From the NCBI GenBank assembly GCA_964342155.1, contig CAYFEQ010000001.1:84651-148650 (forward strand): 64,000 bases of DNA, written 5' to 3'. The notes below the pieces were generated by a model. The model saw only the letters and a list, made by a program, of their open reading frames with translations. It searched no databases and was not told where the DNA came from. This stretch comes from GCA-2701705 sp964342155. Lineage in GTDB: Bacteria; Pseudomonadota; Gammaproteobacteria; GCA-002705445; GCA-002716945. Position numbers and translations under genes: made by a program. Numbering within the stretch: position 1 is the first letter of the stretch; each line of letters opens with the position of its first letter. This document shows positions 1-10,096 of this stretch, in pieces.

Positions 1-1350
1 AAAAGAAAAGAGTTTTATCTTAGAAGAAAGATCAATGACAAATTAGTTTATAAAATTAATCAATTAAACCTACCTTTTGTATATTTTATTAAAGAATATC
101 ATCGTGTATATCTTGGAGGTAAAGCCTTTTCAAATGTAATTGGCTTTACTGATATAGATGATGTTGGTCAAGAAGGGATTGAATTGTCTAAAAATGAATC
201 ACTTACATCAACAAAAGGGTTAAAGAAAATAAAAAAAGATAATTTAGGTAGATCCATCCAAACTATTGAAATAATTAAACAACCAATTTCTGGAAAAGAT
301 ATTTATTTATCATTAGACAAAAATATTCAAATAATTGGTTATAACGTCTTAAAGAAATATGTTGAAAAATATTCAGCTGATAGTGCATCTTTAGTACTTG
401 TTAAAAATAAAACTGGAGAAATTATTTCTATGGTAAATTACCCAGCATTTAATCCAGACATTCGACATGAGATGAAAGGAGTTAAAATAAAAAACAGAGT
501 AGCTACTGAAGTATTTGAACCAGGATCTACAATGAAACCTTTCATTATCCTTGCAGCCTTAAATGCTAATTCTGTCAATCAGCAGGACTTAATAGATACG
601 ACACCAGGTATAATCAAAATTGGTGAAAAAAAAATTAAGGATCCACGTAATTATGGGAAATTAACACTCTCACAAATTATTGAAAAATCGAGTAATGTTG
701 GAGCTGTTTTAGTATCTAGGAGTTTAGATAAAAAAGATTTATGGAATACATTAACATCATTACAATTTGGACAGAACTTGTATACTGGTTTTTCCGGAGA
801 ACAATTTGGTGAACTAAATCATCATTCACAGTGGAAGTCAGTTAATCAGGAAACGATAGCTTATGGTTACGGAATTTCTACAACATTACTACATTTATCT
901 AGCGCATATTCTATTCTTGCAAATCATGGAAAATCTATACAACTAACTTATTTAAGAGTTGAAAGCGATGATGAAATTTTTGAGGAAGATATTATTGATG
1001 CAACTTTATCAAAAGATATATTGAAAATGATGATTCAAGTAGTTAAAAAAGGAACAGGAACTAAGGCATCTTTAGATAAATATACGGTTGCTGGTAAGAC
1101 GGGGACCGTTCAAATCTTAAAGAAAAAAGGATATACATCAGAGGAACATAATACATTATTTGTGGGAGTAGTCCCCGCTACTAATCCACAGTATGTTGCT
1201 GCTATAATAGTTAGAAAGCCTAATCCAGGTAAAGATAAGGTATCAGGTGGAAAAAATGCTGCTCCGATTTTCAAAGAATTTATGAGTCAATCACTAAACC
1301 TTTTAAGGGTATATCCAGATAAAAAAATAGTGGAAAATGAAAAAGAATAA
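1..1350 (+). CDS. ftsI: Penicillin-binding protein 3 (FtsI), septal transpeptidase, 5' end missing
   Basis: FtsI cross-links peptidoglycan at the division septum in the periplasm. The frame is open from base 1, so the gene enters from outside the window; a TTG at 184 is only an internal codon. The piece before it carries the typical PBP dimerisation-domain stretch (VIGFTDIDDVGQEGIE at about 123-183). The transpeptidase motifs are all present: STMK (catalytic Ser codon at 526), SSN at 688 and KTGT at 1096. The N-terminal membrane anchor is outside the window. The end overlaps murE by 14 bases, as expected in a dcw operon. Identification rests on the motif order and on the neighbours. Confidence 0.95.
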   Translation, partial: KRKEFYLRRKINDKLVYKINQLNLPFVYFIKEYHRVYLGGKAFSNVIGFTDIDDVGQEGIELSKNESLTSTKGLKKIKKDNLGRSIQTIEIIKQPISGKDIYLSLDKNIQIIGYNVLKKYVEKYSADSASLVLVKNKTGEIISMVNYPAFNPDIRHEMKGVKIKNRVATEVFEPGSTMKPFIILAALNANSVNQQDLIDTTPGIIKIGEKKIKDPRNYGKLTLSQIIEKSSNVGAVLVSRSLDKKDLWNTLTSLQFGQNLYTGFSGEQFGELNHHSQWKSVNQETIAYGYGISTTLLHLSSAYSILANHGKSIQLTYLRVESDDEIFEEDIIDATLSKDILKMMIQVVKKGTGTKASLDKYTVAGKTGTVQILKKKGYTSEEHNTLFVGVVPATNPQYVAAIIVRKPNPGKDKVSGGKNAAPIFKEFMSQSLNLLRVYPDKKIVENEKE

Positions 1351-2740
1351 TAAAGATATTATACAAATTTTAAATTTTATAAAGAAAAATACTTCTAAAA
1401 ACCAAGATATAGATAAGGTTTTAGCATGGAATAGTAAATTAATTAAAAAAGGACAAATTTTTTTTTCTATAAAGACTAAATCATCAAAAAGATATAGCTA
1501 CATAAAAGAAGCTTTAGAGAGAGGAGCGAAAGCTGTCATTTCTGATGTCCAACTAAAGAATATCCCTAACTTTAATAATATACCTATTTTATATTGTAAA
1601 TATCTAAAAGATAATCATAATGAATTTCTTAATTACATATATAAAAACCCATTAAATAATATTAAGGTAATTGGAATAACGGGTACTGATGGAAAGACAT
1701 CGCAATTACATTTACTTGCACAAAGTTTGCACCTTAGTGGAAAAAAAATAGGTATTATCTCAAGCGAAGGCAATGGTATTTATCCAAGGCTAAATAAGTC
1801 AGATTATACAACGCCACGAGTTGATATTTTATTTAGATATTTTAAAAAATTCAGTATATCTAAAGTTAATATTGTACTTATTGAATGCTCATCTCAAGGA
1901 ATACAGCAGGGAAGAATAGATAATATTAAATTTGATATGAGTATTTTAACTAATATTAATAAAGATCATATTGATTATCATCATTCATTGAAGAATTATA
2001 TAAAATCTAAAATAAAATTATTAAATATGACAAAAAAACATATCTTTATTAATGAAAACTGCTCTACAACAAAAAAGAATATAAAACTAATAACCACAAA
2101 AGCCAAAAAGAATTTATTTAATCTTAATGTGGATATTGATTATAAAAATAAAAAACTAATGGGTACTATTTCTAATTATTATAATATATGTGTGATTATA
2201 AAAATTCTTAAATTAGAAAAGATACCAGTAAAAAATATTTATCAAATTATATGCAAACTTAAGCCTATTAGTGGACGAAACCAGTTTGTAAAAACTAAAA
2301 ATAGAGGAACGTTTGTTATTGATTATGCTCACACGCCAAGTTCATTATTAACTCTTCTAAAGACTGTTAACTTTTATTCTATATTGAGTGATGGTAAGCT
2401 AATCACTGTCTTTGGATGTGGTGGCGAAAGGGACATTTGGAAGAGAAAAGCTATGGGCATTATATCATCGGAATTTTCTAATCATGTAATCTTAACCGAT
2501 GATAATCCAAGAAATGAAGAATCAATGAGAATAATTAATGACATTAAAAAAGGTATAAATAAAAAAACAAACCTTTCAATTATACCTTCTCGAAAAAAGG
2601 CAATAATGAAGGCTGTTTCATTAGCAAAAAAAAATGATTACATTGTAATTGCAGGAAAGGGAAGTGAAAATGATATTATATATAAAAATCGTATTATCAA
2701 ACATAATGATACAAAAGTGTTAAAGGAAATTTTAAAATGA
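1337..2740 (+). CDS. murE: UDP-MurNAc-tripeptide ligase MurE
   Basis: This ligase adds the third amino acid to UDP-MurNAc-L-Ala-D-Glu in the cytoplasm. The Mur-ligase P-loop TGTDGKTS lies near residue 115. A DNPRNEE stretch near residue 388 matches the DNPR signature of enzymes that use meso-diaminopimelate, which is the Gram-negative type. At 467 residues it is somewhat shorter than the usual 490-500. It overlaps ftsI by 14 bases and murF by 4, so translation is probably coupled. The stretch is very AT-rich and rich in Lys, Ile and Asn, like the rest of the window. Confidence 0.95.
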   Translation: MKKNNKDIIQILNFIKKNTSKNQDIDKVLAWNSKLIKKGQIFFSIKTKSSKRYSYIKEALERGAKAVISDVQLKNIPNFNNIPILYCKYLKDNHNEFLNYIYKNPLNNIKVIGITGTDGKTSQLHLLAQSLHLSGKKIGIISSEGNGIYPRLNKSDYTTPRVDILFRYFKKFSISKVNIVLIECSSQGIQQGRIDNIKFDMSILTNINKDHIDYHHSLKNYIKSKIKLLNMTKKHIFINENCSTTKKNIKLITTKAKKNLFNLNVDIDYKNKKLMGTISNYYNICVIIKILKLEKIPVKNIYQIICKLKPISGRNQFVKTKNRGTFVIDYAHTPSSLLTLLKTVNFYSILSDGKLITVFGCGGERDIWKRKAMGIISSEFSNHVILTDDNPRNEESMRIINDIKKGINKKTNLSIIPSRKKAIMKAVSLAKKNDYIVIAGKGSENDIIYKNRIIKHNDTKVLKEILK

Positions 2741-4068
2741 AGGGATCTTTTTCACAATTAGCAAGTATTTTAAATTTATCCACATCTAATCCAAATATTA
2801 ATTTTAATGGCATCTCTATTGATTCAAGGACAATAAAAAAAGGAAATCTATTTATTGCTATAAAAGGTGATAAATTTGATGGGCATGAGTTTATTGATGA
2901 CTCAATAAGAAAGGGTTCTGCGGGAATTATCACTGAAAAATCTTATAATGATGCTCAATTATTAGTTGAGGACACTACTATAGCTTTAGGAAAAATTGCA
3001 AAATTTTATATTGATTCTCTGAAACCTTTAACTGTAGGAATTACTGGGACTAATGGAAAAACAACAACAACAAACTTAATTGGATCAATGTTAAATAAAT
3101 TTCAAAGCACTCTGATTAGTTTTGGAAATTATAATAATCAGATTGGATTACCATTATCTATACTAAAAATGAATGATAAGCATAAAATGTGTGTACTTGA
3201 GATGGGTGCAAGTAAAAAAGGTGATATAAGTTATTTAACGTCAATTGCCTCCCCCAAGATTGTGGCGCTTTTAAATGTTTCATCAGCACATTTAGAAAGT
3301 TTTAAGGATTTAGAGAATATACGTTTAACCAAAGAAGAAATATTTTCTGATCAAGGGTATAAAAAAACTGTAATATTAAATAAGGATGATAAAAATTTTT
3401 CTAGATGGAATGAATTAACTAACAAACATAAAATACGGACTATATCTAAAACACAAGTTGCTGATTATTACATTGAAAACATAAATAATAGTTCTCTAAA
3501 AATAAATATACCGAATGATCAGTCTTTTGAACTAGAGATTAAGGAACATCATCATCAGCATATTGACAATATACTTTTTGCAATTGCGTGTTCATATGAA
3601 GCTGGCGCATCTATAAAAAATATAATTGATGGTTATTATGATTTTAAAGGCGTACAAGGAAGGTTTTTTATTGACAATGGTATTAATGGATCAACCATTA
3701 TTGATGACTCATATAATGCAAATCCATCATCAATGAAATTGTCTTTAATGTCATTAGTTTCAATGAAAGGAATACCATGGTTTGTGATGGGGGATATGGG
3801 TGAATTAGGAGAACAATCTAAAAAATTCCACATAGAATTAGTCCAATATGCAAAGAAAATTGGCATCAAGAAACTTTTTTATATTGGTGACTATAAAGAT
3901 ATAGTTCTAGAAAATTTTGGGGAAAACTCTTTTTATTTTACTGATAAGTTAGAACTTATTAAATATATTCAAAATAATATTACTGAAGATGTTAATATTT
4001 TAGTTAAGGCTTCTCGATTTATGGAATTTGAGACTATTGTTAATGAATTGAAGCTCAGAAAAGCTTAA
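2737..4068 (+). CDS. murF: UDP-MurNAc-pentapeptide synthetase MurF
   Basis: MurF adds D-Ala-D-Ala to the UDP-MurNAc-tripeptide, the last cytoplasmic step before lipid-linked synthesis. The ATP loop GTNGKTTT is near residue 103, and the IDDSYNANPSS motif typical of MurF lies near residue 328. The length of 443 residues is normal. The ATG overlaps the murE stop by 4 bases. It is followed after 12 bases by mraY. Confidence 0.95.
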   Translation: MKGSFSQLASILNLSTSNPNINFNGISIDSRTIKKGNLFIAIKGDKFDGHEFIDDSIRKGSAGIITEKSYNDAQLLVEDTTIALGKIAKFYIDSLKPLTVGITGTNGKTTTTNLIGSMLNKFQSTLISFGNYNNQIGLPLSILKMNDKHKMCVLEMGASKKGDISYLTSIASPKIVALLNVSSAHLESFKDLENIRLTKEEIFSDQGYKKTVILNKDDKNFSRWNELTNKHKIRTISKTQVADYYIENINNSSLKINIPNDQSFELEIKEHHHQHIDNILFAIACSYEAGASIKNIIDGYYDFKGVQGRFFIDNGINGSTIIDDSYNANPSSMKLSLMSLVSMKGIPWFVMGDMGELGEQSKKFHIELVQYAKKIGIKKLFYIGDYKDIVLENFGENSFYFTDKLELIKYIQNNITEDVNILVKASRFMEFETIVNELKLRKA

Positions 4069-4080
4069 ACTTAGTTAATT

Positions 4081-5181
4081 ATGTTAATTTATCTTTTTGA
4101 TTATCTCTCTCAATATTACTCTGGCTTCAATGTCTTTCAATATCTTACTTTAAGAATTATCCTTGCCGCTTTGACAGCATTATTTACATCATTAATTCTA
4201 AGCCCCTATATAATTAAAATGCTTAAAGAAAAAAAAATGTATCAATCAATAAGATCAGATGGGCCGGAGTCTCATATTGAAACTAAATCTGAAACTCCAT
4301 CCATGGGAGGTTTAATAATACTTATATCTATAGTTACCAGTACTGTACTATGGGCTGATATTTATAATAAGAATATTTGGATTCTTTTATCTATTTTAAT
4401 AAGCTTCGGTATCATTGGGTTTTATGATGACTATAAAAAATTTGTACATTCTGATAGCAAAGGTATAAGCGGCAAAACAAAATTAATATTACAAATCATT
4501 GTTTCTTCTATAGTTCTTATGTTTATTTATTTAAGTGTAGAAGATGATTTAGAATTAACATTAATTTTGCCATTTATGAAAACCTTTTCTCTATATTTAG
4601 GCTGGATATTTATACCTTGGAGCATTTTTATAATTGTGGGTTCAAGTAATGCTGTTAATCTTACTGATGGTCTTGATGGACTAGCAATTTTACCTTGTAT
4701 CTTAATCGCAGCAGCATTTGTAGTTTTTGCTTATGTAGAAGGTAATGCAAACATTGCTAGCTATTTACTTATACCGCATTTACCCAATGTCTCAGAGATT
4801 GCAATTTTTTCAAGTGCAATTGTTGGATCAGGCCTAGGTTTTTTATGGTATAACTCTTATCCTGCAGATATATTTATGGGTGACGTAGGTTCACTGTCTC
4901 TCGGTGCAATTCTTGGAACTATGGCAGTTCTACTCAGACAAGAAATTGCATTTGCTATAATGAGTGGAGTTTTTGTTGCAGAAGTTCTTTCGGTTATTAT
5001 ACAAGTAACTTATTTTAAGATGACAGGCAAAAGAGTTTTTTTAATGTCACCACTACATCATCATTTTGAGTACAAGTGGGAAAAAATTTACGAGAACCCA
5101 GAACCTAAGATTATTGTCCGCTTTTGGATTGTAACCTTTATCCTTGTACTTATTGCATTATCATCATTAAAAATTAGGTAA
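4081..5181 (+). CDS. mraY: Phospho-MurNAc-pentapeptide transferase MraY
   Basis: MraY moves phospho-MurNAc-pentapeptide to undecaprenyl phosphate, forming lipid I in the inner membrane. The protein is a polytopic membrane protein of 366 residues, close to the family norm of about 360. The catalytic NLTDGLDGL region is near residue 193 and the conserved PLHHHFE motif near residue 323. The first helix lies roughly at residues 22-45. It sits between murF and murD with short spacers, the standard dcw order. Confidence 0.96.
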   Translation: MLIYLFDYLSQYYSGFNVFQYLTLRIILAALTALFTSLILSPYIIKMLKEKKMYQSIRSDGPESHIETKSETPSMGGLIILISIVTSTVLWADIYNKNIWILLSILISFGIIGFYDDYKKFVHSDSKGISGKTKLILQIIVSSIVLMFIYLSVEDDLELTLILPFMKTFSLYLGWIFIPWSIFIIVGSSNAVNLTDGLDGLAILPCILIAAAFVVFAYVEGNANIASYLLIPHLPNVSEIAIFSSAIVGSGLGFLWYNSYPADIFMGDVGSLSLGAILGTMAVLLRQEIAFAIMSGVFVAEVLSVIIQVTYFKMTGKRVFLMSPLHHHFEYKWEKIYENPEPKIIVRFWIVTFILVLIALSSLKIR

Positions 5182-5186
5182 TAAGA

Positions 5187-6497
5187 GTGACAAAGAAAAA
5201 GTTAGTGTTGGGATTGGGTAAGACAGGACAATCTTGCATTAACTTTTTTGTTAAAAATAATATAAATTTCAAAGCTTTTGATACTCGAAATAAAAATTCA
5301 ATAGACATATCTAGTCATCATAATCAAAACCTTTCTCAATATAGGTTTGGTGATTATGAAGAAAACTTTTTGGATGATGTTAATGAAGCTATTATTAGTC
5401 CTGGTATAAATTCAGAGCATAAAATAATAAATAAAATTAATGAGCTCTCTATTCCGCTTACTACTGATATAGAATTATGCGGTAAGTATTCCAAAACACC
5501 TATTATAGCTATCACAGGGACAAATGGTAAAACTACCACTGTTAGTATGTTAGAACATCTTTTAAATAGCTTAAGTTTAAATTCACTAGCGTGCGGAAAT
5601 AATGGTATTCCAATTCTTGAGTCATTAAATAATCAATATGACTATTTAATAGTAGAACTATCTAGTTATCATTTAGAATATATTAAAAATATCAATACTG
5701 CGGTCAGCCTTATAACAAATATTCAAGAAGATCATTTAGAAAGACATAAAGAATATAAAAATTACTTATCCATAAAAAAAAGAATATTTTTAAATTGTGA
5801 TTACGCTTTATGTAATATAAATCTCAAAAATGATATGGATGATATTAAAGATTGTAAGTACTATGGAATTAAAAAAGATAAGAATCATTTTATTATTAAT
5901 AATAAATATAATGACCAACTATCTCTTATTGATGAAAATATAATATATAGGGATAAAAAAATTCCTTTTAGAGGTTTTCATAATATTGATAACTTACTTG
6001 CTGTTCTATCAGTTTCAGACTATTTAGGTCTTAAAACTGATGAATGTATTCAAGCTTTATCAACTTTTAGTTATCCAGAACATAGGATTCAGCTGGTAAA
6101 GAAAGATAATAATATACTTTGGTATAACGATTCAAAATCTACGAATGTTTCATCTACTATTGCTGCATTGAAATACATTAAAAGAAACATACTATTGATT
6201 TTGGGTGGATCTGAAAAATTATTAGATTATCAAAAATTAGATTCATACATAGAGGAAAAGGTCAAAATGATAATTTTTATAGGAGAGAATCGTAAATTAA
6301 TAAAGGATCATTTAAAAACAAAAACACCAATGGTGGATGCAAATTCTATTTCAGATGCTGTTTCTATAGCTTATAAAAATGCCTCTTCAGGTGATACAGT
6401 CTTATTATCACCTGCTAGTCCTAGTTTTGATATGTTTATAAATTATGAAGAACGTGGCATGGAATTTATAAAAGCGGTCAATAATATTGTTAAGTGA
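5187..6497 (+). CDS. murD: UDP-MurNAc-L-alanine:D-glutamate ligase MurD
   Basis: MurD adds D-glutamate to UDP-MurNAc-L-Ala. An N-terminal Rossmann-like fold with GLGKTGQS is followed by the ATP loop GTNGKTTT near residue 110 and the conserved NDSKSTN stretch near residue 315. The chosen start is a GTG at 5187, five bases after the mraY stop, with the Rossmann motif beginning directly after MTKKKLV. The length of 436 residues is typical. The 3' end overlaps the ftsW frame. Confidence 0.95.
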   Translation: MTKKKLVLGLGKTGQSCINFFVKNNINFKAFDTRNKNSIDISSHHNQNLSQYRFGDYEENFLDDVNEAIISPGINSEHKIINKINELSIPLTTDIELCGKYSKTPIIAITGTNGKTTTVSMLEHLLNSLSLNSLACGNNGIPILESLNNQYDYLIVELSSYHLEYIKNINTAVSLITNIQEDHLERHKEYKNYLSIKKRIFLNCDYALCNINLKNDMDDIKDCKYYGIKKDKNHFIINNKYNDQLSLIDENIIYRDKKIPFRGFHNIDNLLAVLSVSDYLGLKTDECIQALSTFSYPEHRIQLVKKDNNILWYNDSKSTNVSSTIAALKYIKRNILLILGGSEKLLDYQKLDSYIEEKVKMIIFIGENRKLIKDHLKTKTPMVDANSISDAVSIAYKNASSGDTVLLSPASPSFDMFINYEERGMEFIKAVNNIVK

Positions 6498-7641
6498 AAA
6501 TATAAAGAAAGTATTGCTAATTAGTGAAAGCCGTGGCATAGACAATATTTTTGTTATTTGTATTAGTATATTGTCAGTTATTGGTCTAATAATGGTTGCT
6601 TCGTCGACTTTAGACTATTCTATGCAGACATATAAAAATGCATTTCATCTCACTATTAGACATTCTCTGTATCTTACACTTGGTCTATTCGTGACTTTTT
6701 TACTAGCGAGAGTAAAATTAAGTTTTTATGATGATTATAGTAAAGCTATCCTTTTATTGGCCTTTATTGTTTCCCTTCTTGTTTTTATACCTGGCTTGGG
6801 TAAGACAATTAAGGGAGCAACACGATGGATTGATTTAGGTATATTTACAGTACAAGCAGCTGAGGTCTCGAGATTATTTATACTTATCTGGGTATCAAGC
6901 TATATAGTCAGAAAAGATACTGAAAAATCATTCAATAAACCTTTGATTTTTGTAGTTATTTTATCAACCATAATCTTATTTCAAAATGATTTTGGCAGCG
7001 CAGTTGTTTTAGTTTCAAGCTTTCTAGCATTATCTTTTATTTCTGGAATTAGTTTGAAGAAATTTATTACTTGGTTATCTATTTTTATTCTTACAGCTAT
7101 AACAGTTGCTTTTTTAACCCCATATAGGTTGAAGAGACTACTTAGCTTCATGGATCCATGGGAAGATCCTACTGGCGCCGGATTCCAACTAATAGCTTCA
7201 GAATTAGCATTTAGCAAAGGAGGTTTCTTTGGGCTTGGATTAGGTTCCAGTGTACAAAAACTTTTTTACTTACCTGAATCATACAATGACTTTATTTTTG
7301 CAATAATTGCTGAAGAATTAGGATTACTCTTTATATTCTTTGTTATTATTATTTTTATTTTACTTATTTCCCGTATATTTATATTGGCAAGACAATCTGA
7401 GAATAATGAAATGTTTTTTGCATCATATTTAGCTTACTCAATAGGGTTTTTAATTTTGATTCAAACACTTATACACATGTCAGTCAATGTTGGTCTTGTA
7501 CCAACTAAAGGAATGGGATTGCCATTTATTAGTTTTGGGGGCACCAATATATTAGTAATGTTTATTTGTGTTGGTATTTTAATTAGAATACAAATAGAGA
7601 ATCGTAAAAAAATCAGCCAAGCGGTACAAAGGAGCTATTAA
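6487..7641 (+). CDS. ftsW: Lipid II polymerase / division protein FtsW
   Basis: FtsW is the SEDS-family glycosyltransferase that works with FtsI at the septum. The protein has about ten hydrophobic segments and a FtsW/RodA signature at the C-terminal end (GLPFISFGGTN). The start is uncertain: a TTG at 6487 gives an 11-base overlap with murD, and a second in-frame TTG lies at 6514. No ATG occurs before the first membrane segment. It shares its last base with the first base of murG, so the two are tightly coupled. Confidence 0.93.
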   Translation: MLSENIKKVLLISESRGIDNIFVICISILSVIGLIMVASSTLDYSMQTYKNAFHLTIRHSLYLTLGLFVTFLLARVKLSFYDDYSKAILLLAFIVSLLVFIPGLGKTIKGATRWIDLGIFTVQAAEVSRLFILIWVSSYIVRKDTEKSFNKPLIFVVILSTIILFQNDFGSAVVLVSSFLALSFISGISLKKFITWLSIFILTAITVAFLTPYRLKRLLSFMDPWEDPTGAGFQLIASELAFSKGGFFGLGLGSSVQKLFYLPESYNDFIFAIIAEELGLLFIFFVIIIFILLISRIFILARQSENNEMFFASYLAYSIGFLILIQTLIHMSVNVGLVPTKGMGLPFISFGGTNILVMFICVGILIRIQIENRKKISQAVQRSY

Positions 7642-8723
7642 TGACCGAAAAGTTTATTTCTATACTTGCTAGTGGGACAGGGGGGCATGTCTATCCTGCA
7701 TATACAATAGCAAATGAATTAGTTAAAAAAGGATATAAGATTATTTGGATAGGGACAAAGGAAGGAATTGAAAATTCAGTTGTTAAGAATGACTCAATAG
7801 TAATTAGACATATTGATTCTGCTGGAATACGTGGAAAATCTTTTTTTAAAAAAATTACTGGTTTTTTTCTCTTATTCAAATCTATGTTTCAAGTATATTT
7901 CATCATAAAAAAATATAAGCCAGTTCTGGTTATAGGATTTGGTGGATATGTTAGTGTTTCAGGATCAATTATTTCTTATTTTTTTAAGACTCCCTTAATA
8001 GTGCATGAACAAAACTCTATTGCAGGTTCAGCAAATAAAATTAATTATTTCTTTTCTAAACTTGTTTTTGAAACTTTCCCAAATAGTTTTAGCAAAGTTG
8101 AGAAAAAAATTATTCATACAGGTAATCCAGTCCGAGAGATATTTTCGTCCTTAGAAAAACCAGAAGAAAAATATATATCTCATAATCCTTATCTAAATAT
8201 TCTAATAATGGGTGGCAGTCAGGGGTCATCTTTTTTTAATGAATGTTTGCCATTTGCATTTTCATATTTTGATAATCAAAATATTTCAATCAAACATTTA
8301 TCCGGCAAAGACAATAAAGATATAGTAAAAGAAAGATATAAAAAATATAATATTAAAGCAGAAGTTATAGAATATGCTAATGATGTGGATACTTTGTATA
8401 ATTGGTCAAGTTTAATTATTTGTAGAGCTGGATCTACAACTATTTCAGAAATTTCAAAAATTGGTAGAGCAGTGATTTCAGTGCCATTCCCATATGCAAC
8501 TGATAACCATCAGTTTTATAATGCAAATTATTTAGCTAATCAATCTGCATGCATATTAATCGAACAGACTGACACTTTTGTAGAAGATTTTGTAAATACA
8601 ATAAATATTTTACTTAATAACCAAAAGAGAATGTATACACTATCAAAAAATATTCAAGAAATTTTTCCAAAAGATACAATTAAAACAATTATCGATAGAT
8701 CTACTCAAATCATCAATGAATAA
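7641..8723 (+). CDS. murG: Lipid II synthase MurG (GlcNAc transferase)
   Basis: MurG transfers GlcNAc to lipid I, making lipid II at the inner face of the membrane. The glycine-rich loop GTGGHVYPA lies at residues 11-19, and the GGSQGS loop near residue 190, both hallmarks of MurG. A C-terminal GT-B domain with RAGSTTISE binds UDP-GlcNAc. The length of 360 residues is usual. Its end overlaps murC by 8 bases. Confidence 0.95.
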   Translation: MTEKFISILASGTGGHVYPAYTIANELVKKGYKIIWIGTKEGIENSVVKNDSIVIRHIDSAGIRGKSFFKKITGFFLLFKSMFQVYFIIKKYKPVLVIGFGGYVSVSGSIISYFFKTPLIVHEQNSIAGSANKINYFFSKLVFETFPNSFSKVEKKIIHTGNPVREIFSSLEKPEEKYISHNPYLNILIMGGSQGSSFFNECLPFAFSYFDNQNISIKHLSGKDNKDIVKERYKKYNIKAEVIEYANDVDTLYNWSSLIICRAGSTTISEISKIGRAVISVPFPYATDNHQFYNANYLANQSACILIEQTDTFVEDFVNTINILLNNQKRMYTLSKNIQEIFPKDTIKTIIDRSTQIINE

Positions 8724-10095
8724 TTCCTTTGATCAAATTAAAAATCTAAAGAAAATACATTTTATTGGAATTGGTGGTTCAGGAATGTATGGAATCGCTG
8801 AAGTATTACTTAACTTAGGGTGCTCTGTTTCTGGATCTGATTTAATTCAAAGTACTATAACAAAAAGACTAAAGTCTTTAGGAGTTAAAATCTACAATAC
8901 GCACTCAGAATCAAATCTTAAAAAAGTTGACTTAGTTGTTTTTTCAAACGCTATAAAGAAAAATAATCCAGAATTAAGATTTGCAGAGAAAAATAAAATC
9001 ACAATAATTCCAAGAGCAAAAATGTTGGCAGAATTGATGAGATTTAAGTATGGGATTACAGTTGCGGGATCTCATGGAAAAAGCACAACGACTAGTTTGA
9101 TTAGTTGGATTCTAGCAGAGAGCAAACTTGATCCAACATACATAGTTGGCGGTAAATTAAAAAGCAGCAATAATCATGGCAGACTTGGGCATGGAAAATA
9201 TCTTATAGCAGAAGCAGATGAGAGCGATTCAAGTTTTCTTTATTTGTCTCCAGAACTTGGAGTTATAACAAATATTGATAATGAACATCTTGATAATTAT
9301 GATAATAATTTCAATAACCTTCAAAAAGCATATTTAACTTATATCAATAATATACCGTTTTATGGACGAATATTTATAAATGGTGATGATAAAAATATTA
9401 AGCCAATTATAAAGAAAACAAATCGATCTAAAGTTACTTTTGGTTTTAATGATAAAAATGATTTTTATGCAAAAGACATTATTTATAATAAAAATGGAAT
9501 GAGCTTTTTAATTCTTAATAATGGATCGACATATAGAATAAAAACGAAACTTTTTGGGAAGCATAATATATTAAATATTCTTGCATCTTTTTCAATAGCA
9601 TTATATTTAAAGATTCCATCAAAAAAGATTATAAAAGCAATTAAAGGGTTTGAGGGTATATCGAGAAGATTTGATATATATCACAATTTCAAATCTAAAT
9701 TTGATGAGTTTACTTTAATAAATGATTATGGCCATCATCCTACTGAAATAAATTATACAGTAGAAACAATAAGAGAAATTTGGAAAAATAAAAAGATCTG
9801 TATGATTTTTCAACCTCATAGATACAGTAGAACACAAAATTGTCTTAGTCAGTTTATAGAAGTTCTATCTAGGGTGGATAAACTTATACTTACTGGGACA
9901 TACTCTGGTGGCGAAAGAAAAACAAAGTTTTCATCATATTATTTGTATAATCAATTGAAAGAAAATAATATAAATTGTGAATATGTTAAAGATATTGATA
10001 AAATTCCTAATAAACTCAAAAATACATTTGGAAATGATTATATAGTATTAGTACAAGGTGCTGGTAATATTTCTCAAGTAATAAAACTATTATAA
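8716..10095 (+). CDS. murC: UDP-MurNAc:L-alanine ligase MurC
   Basis: MurC adds L-alanine to UDP-MurNAc, starting the stem peptide. HFIGIGGSGMYGIAE is the Rossmann-like N-terminal loop, and AGSHGKSTTT near residue 117 is the ATP loop. The NDYGHHPTEI motif near residue 336 is also characteristic of MurC. The length is 459 residues. It begins within the end of murG and is followed one base after its stop by murB, which supports co-translation. Confidence 0.95.
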   Translation: MNNSFDQIKNLKKIHFIGIGGSGMYGIAEVLLNLGCSVSGSDLIQSTITKRLKSLGVKIYNTHSESNLKKVDLVVFSNAIKKNNPELRFAEKNKITIIPRAKMLAELMRFKYGITVAGSHGKSTTTSLISWILAESKLDPTYIVGGKLKSSNNHGRLGHGKYLIAEADESDSSFLYLSPELGVITNIDNEHLDNYDNNFNNLQKAYLTYINNIPFYGRIFINGDDKNIKPIIKKTNRSKVTFGFNDKNDFYAKDIIYNKNGMSFLILNNGSTYRIKTKLFGKHNILNILASFSIALYLKIPSKKIIKAIKGFEGISRRFDIYHNFKSKFDEFTLINDYGHHPTEINYTVETIREIWKNKKICMIFQPHRYSRTQNCLSQFIEVLSRVDKLILTGTYSGGERKTKFSSYYLYNQLKENNINCEYVKDIDKIPNKLKNTFGNDYIVLVQGAGNISQVIKLL

Positions 10096-10096
10096 T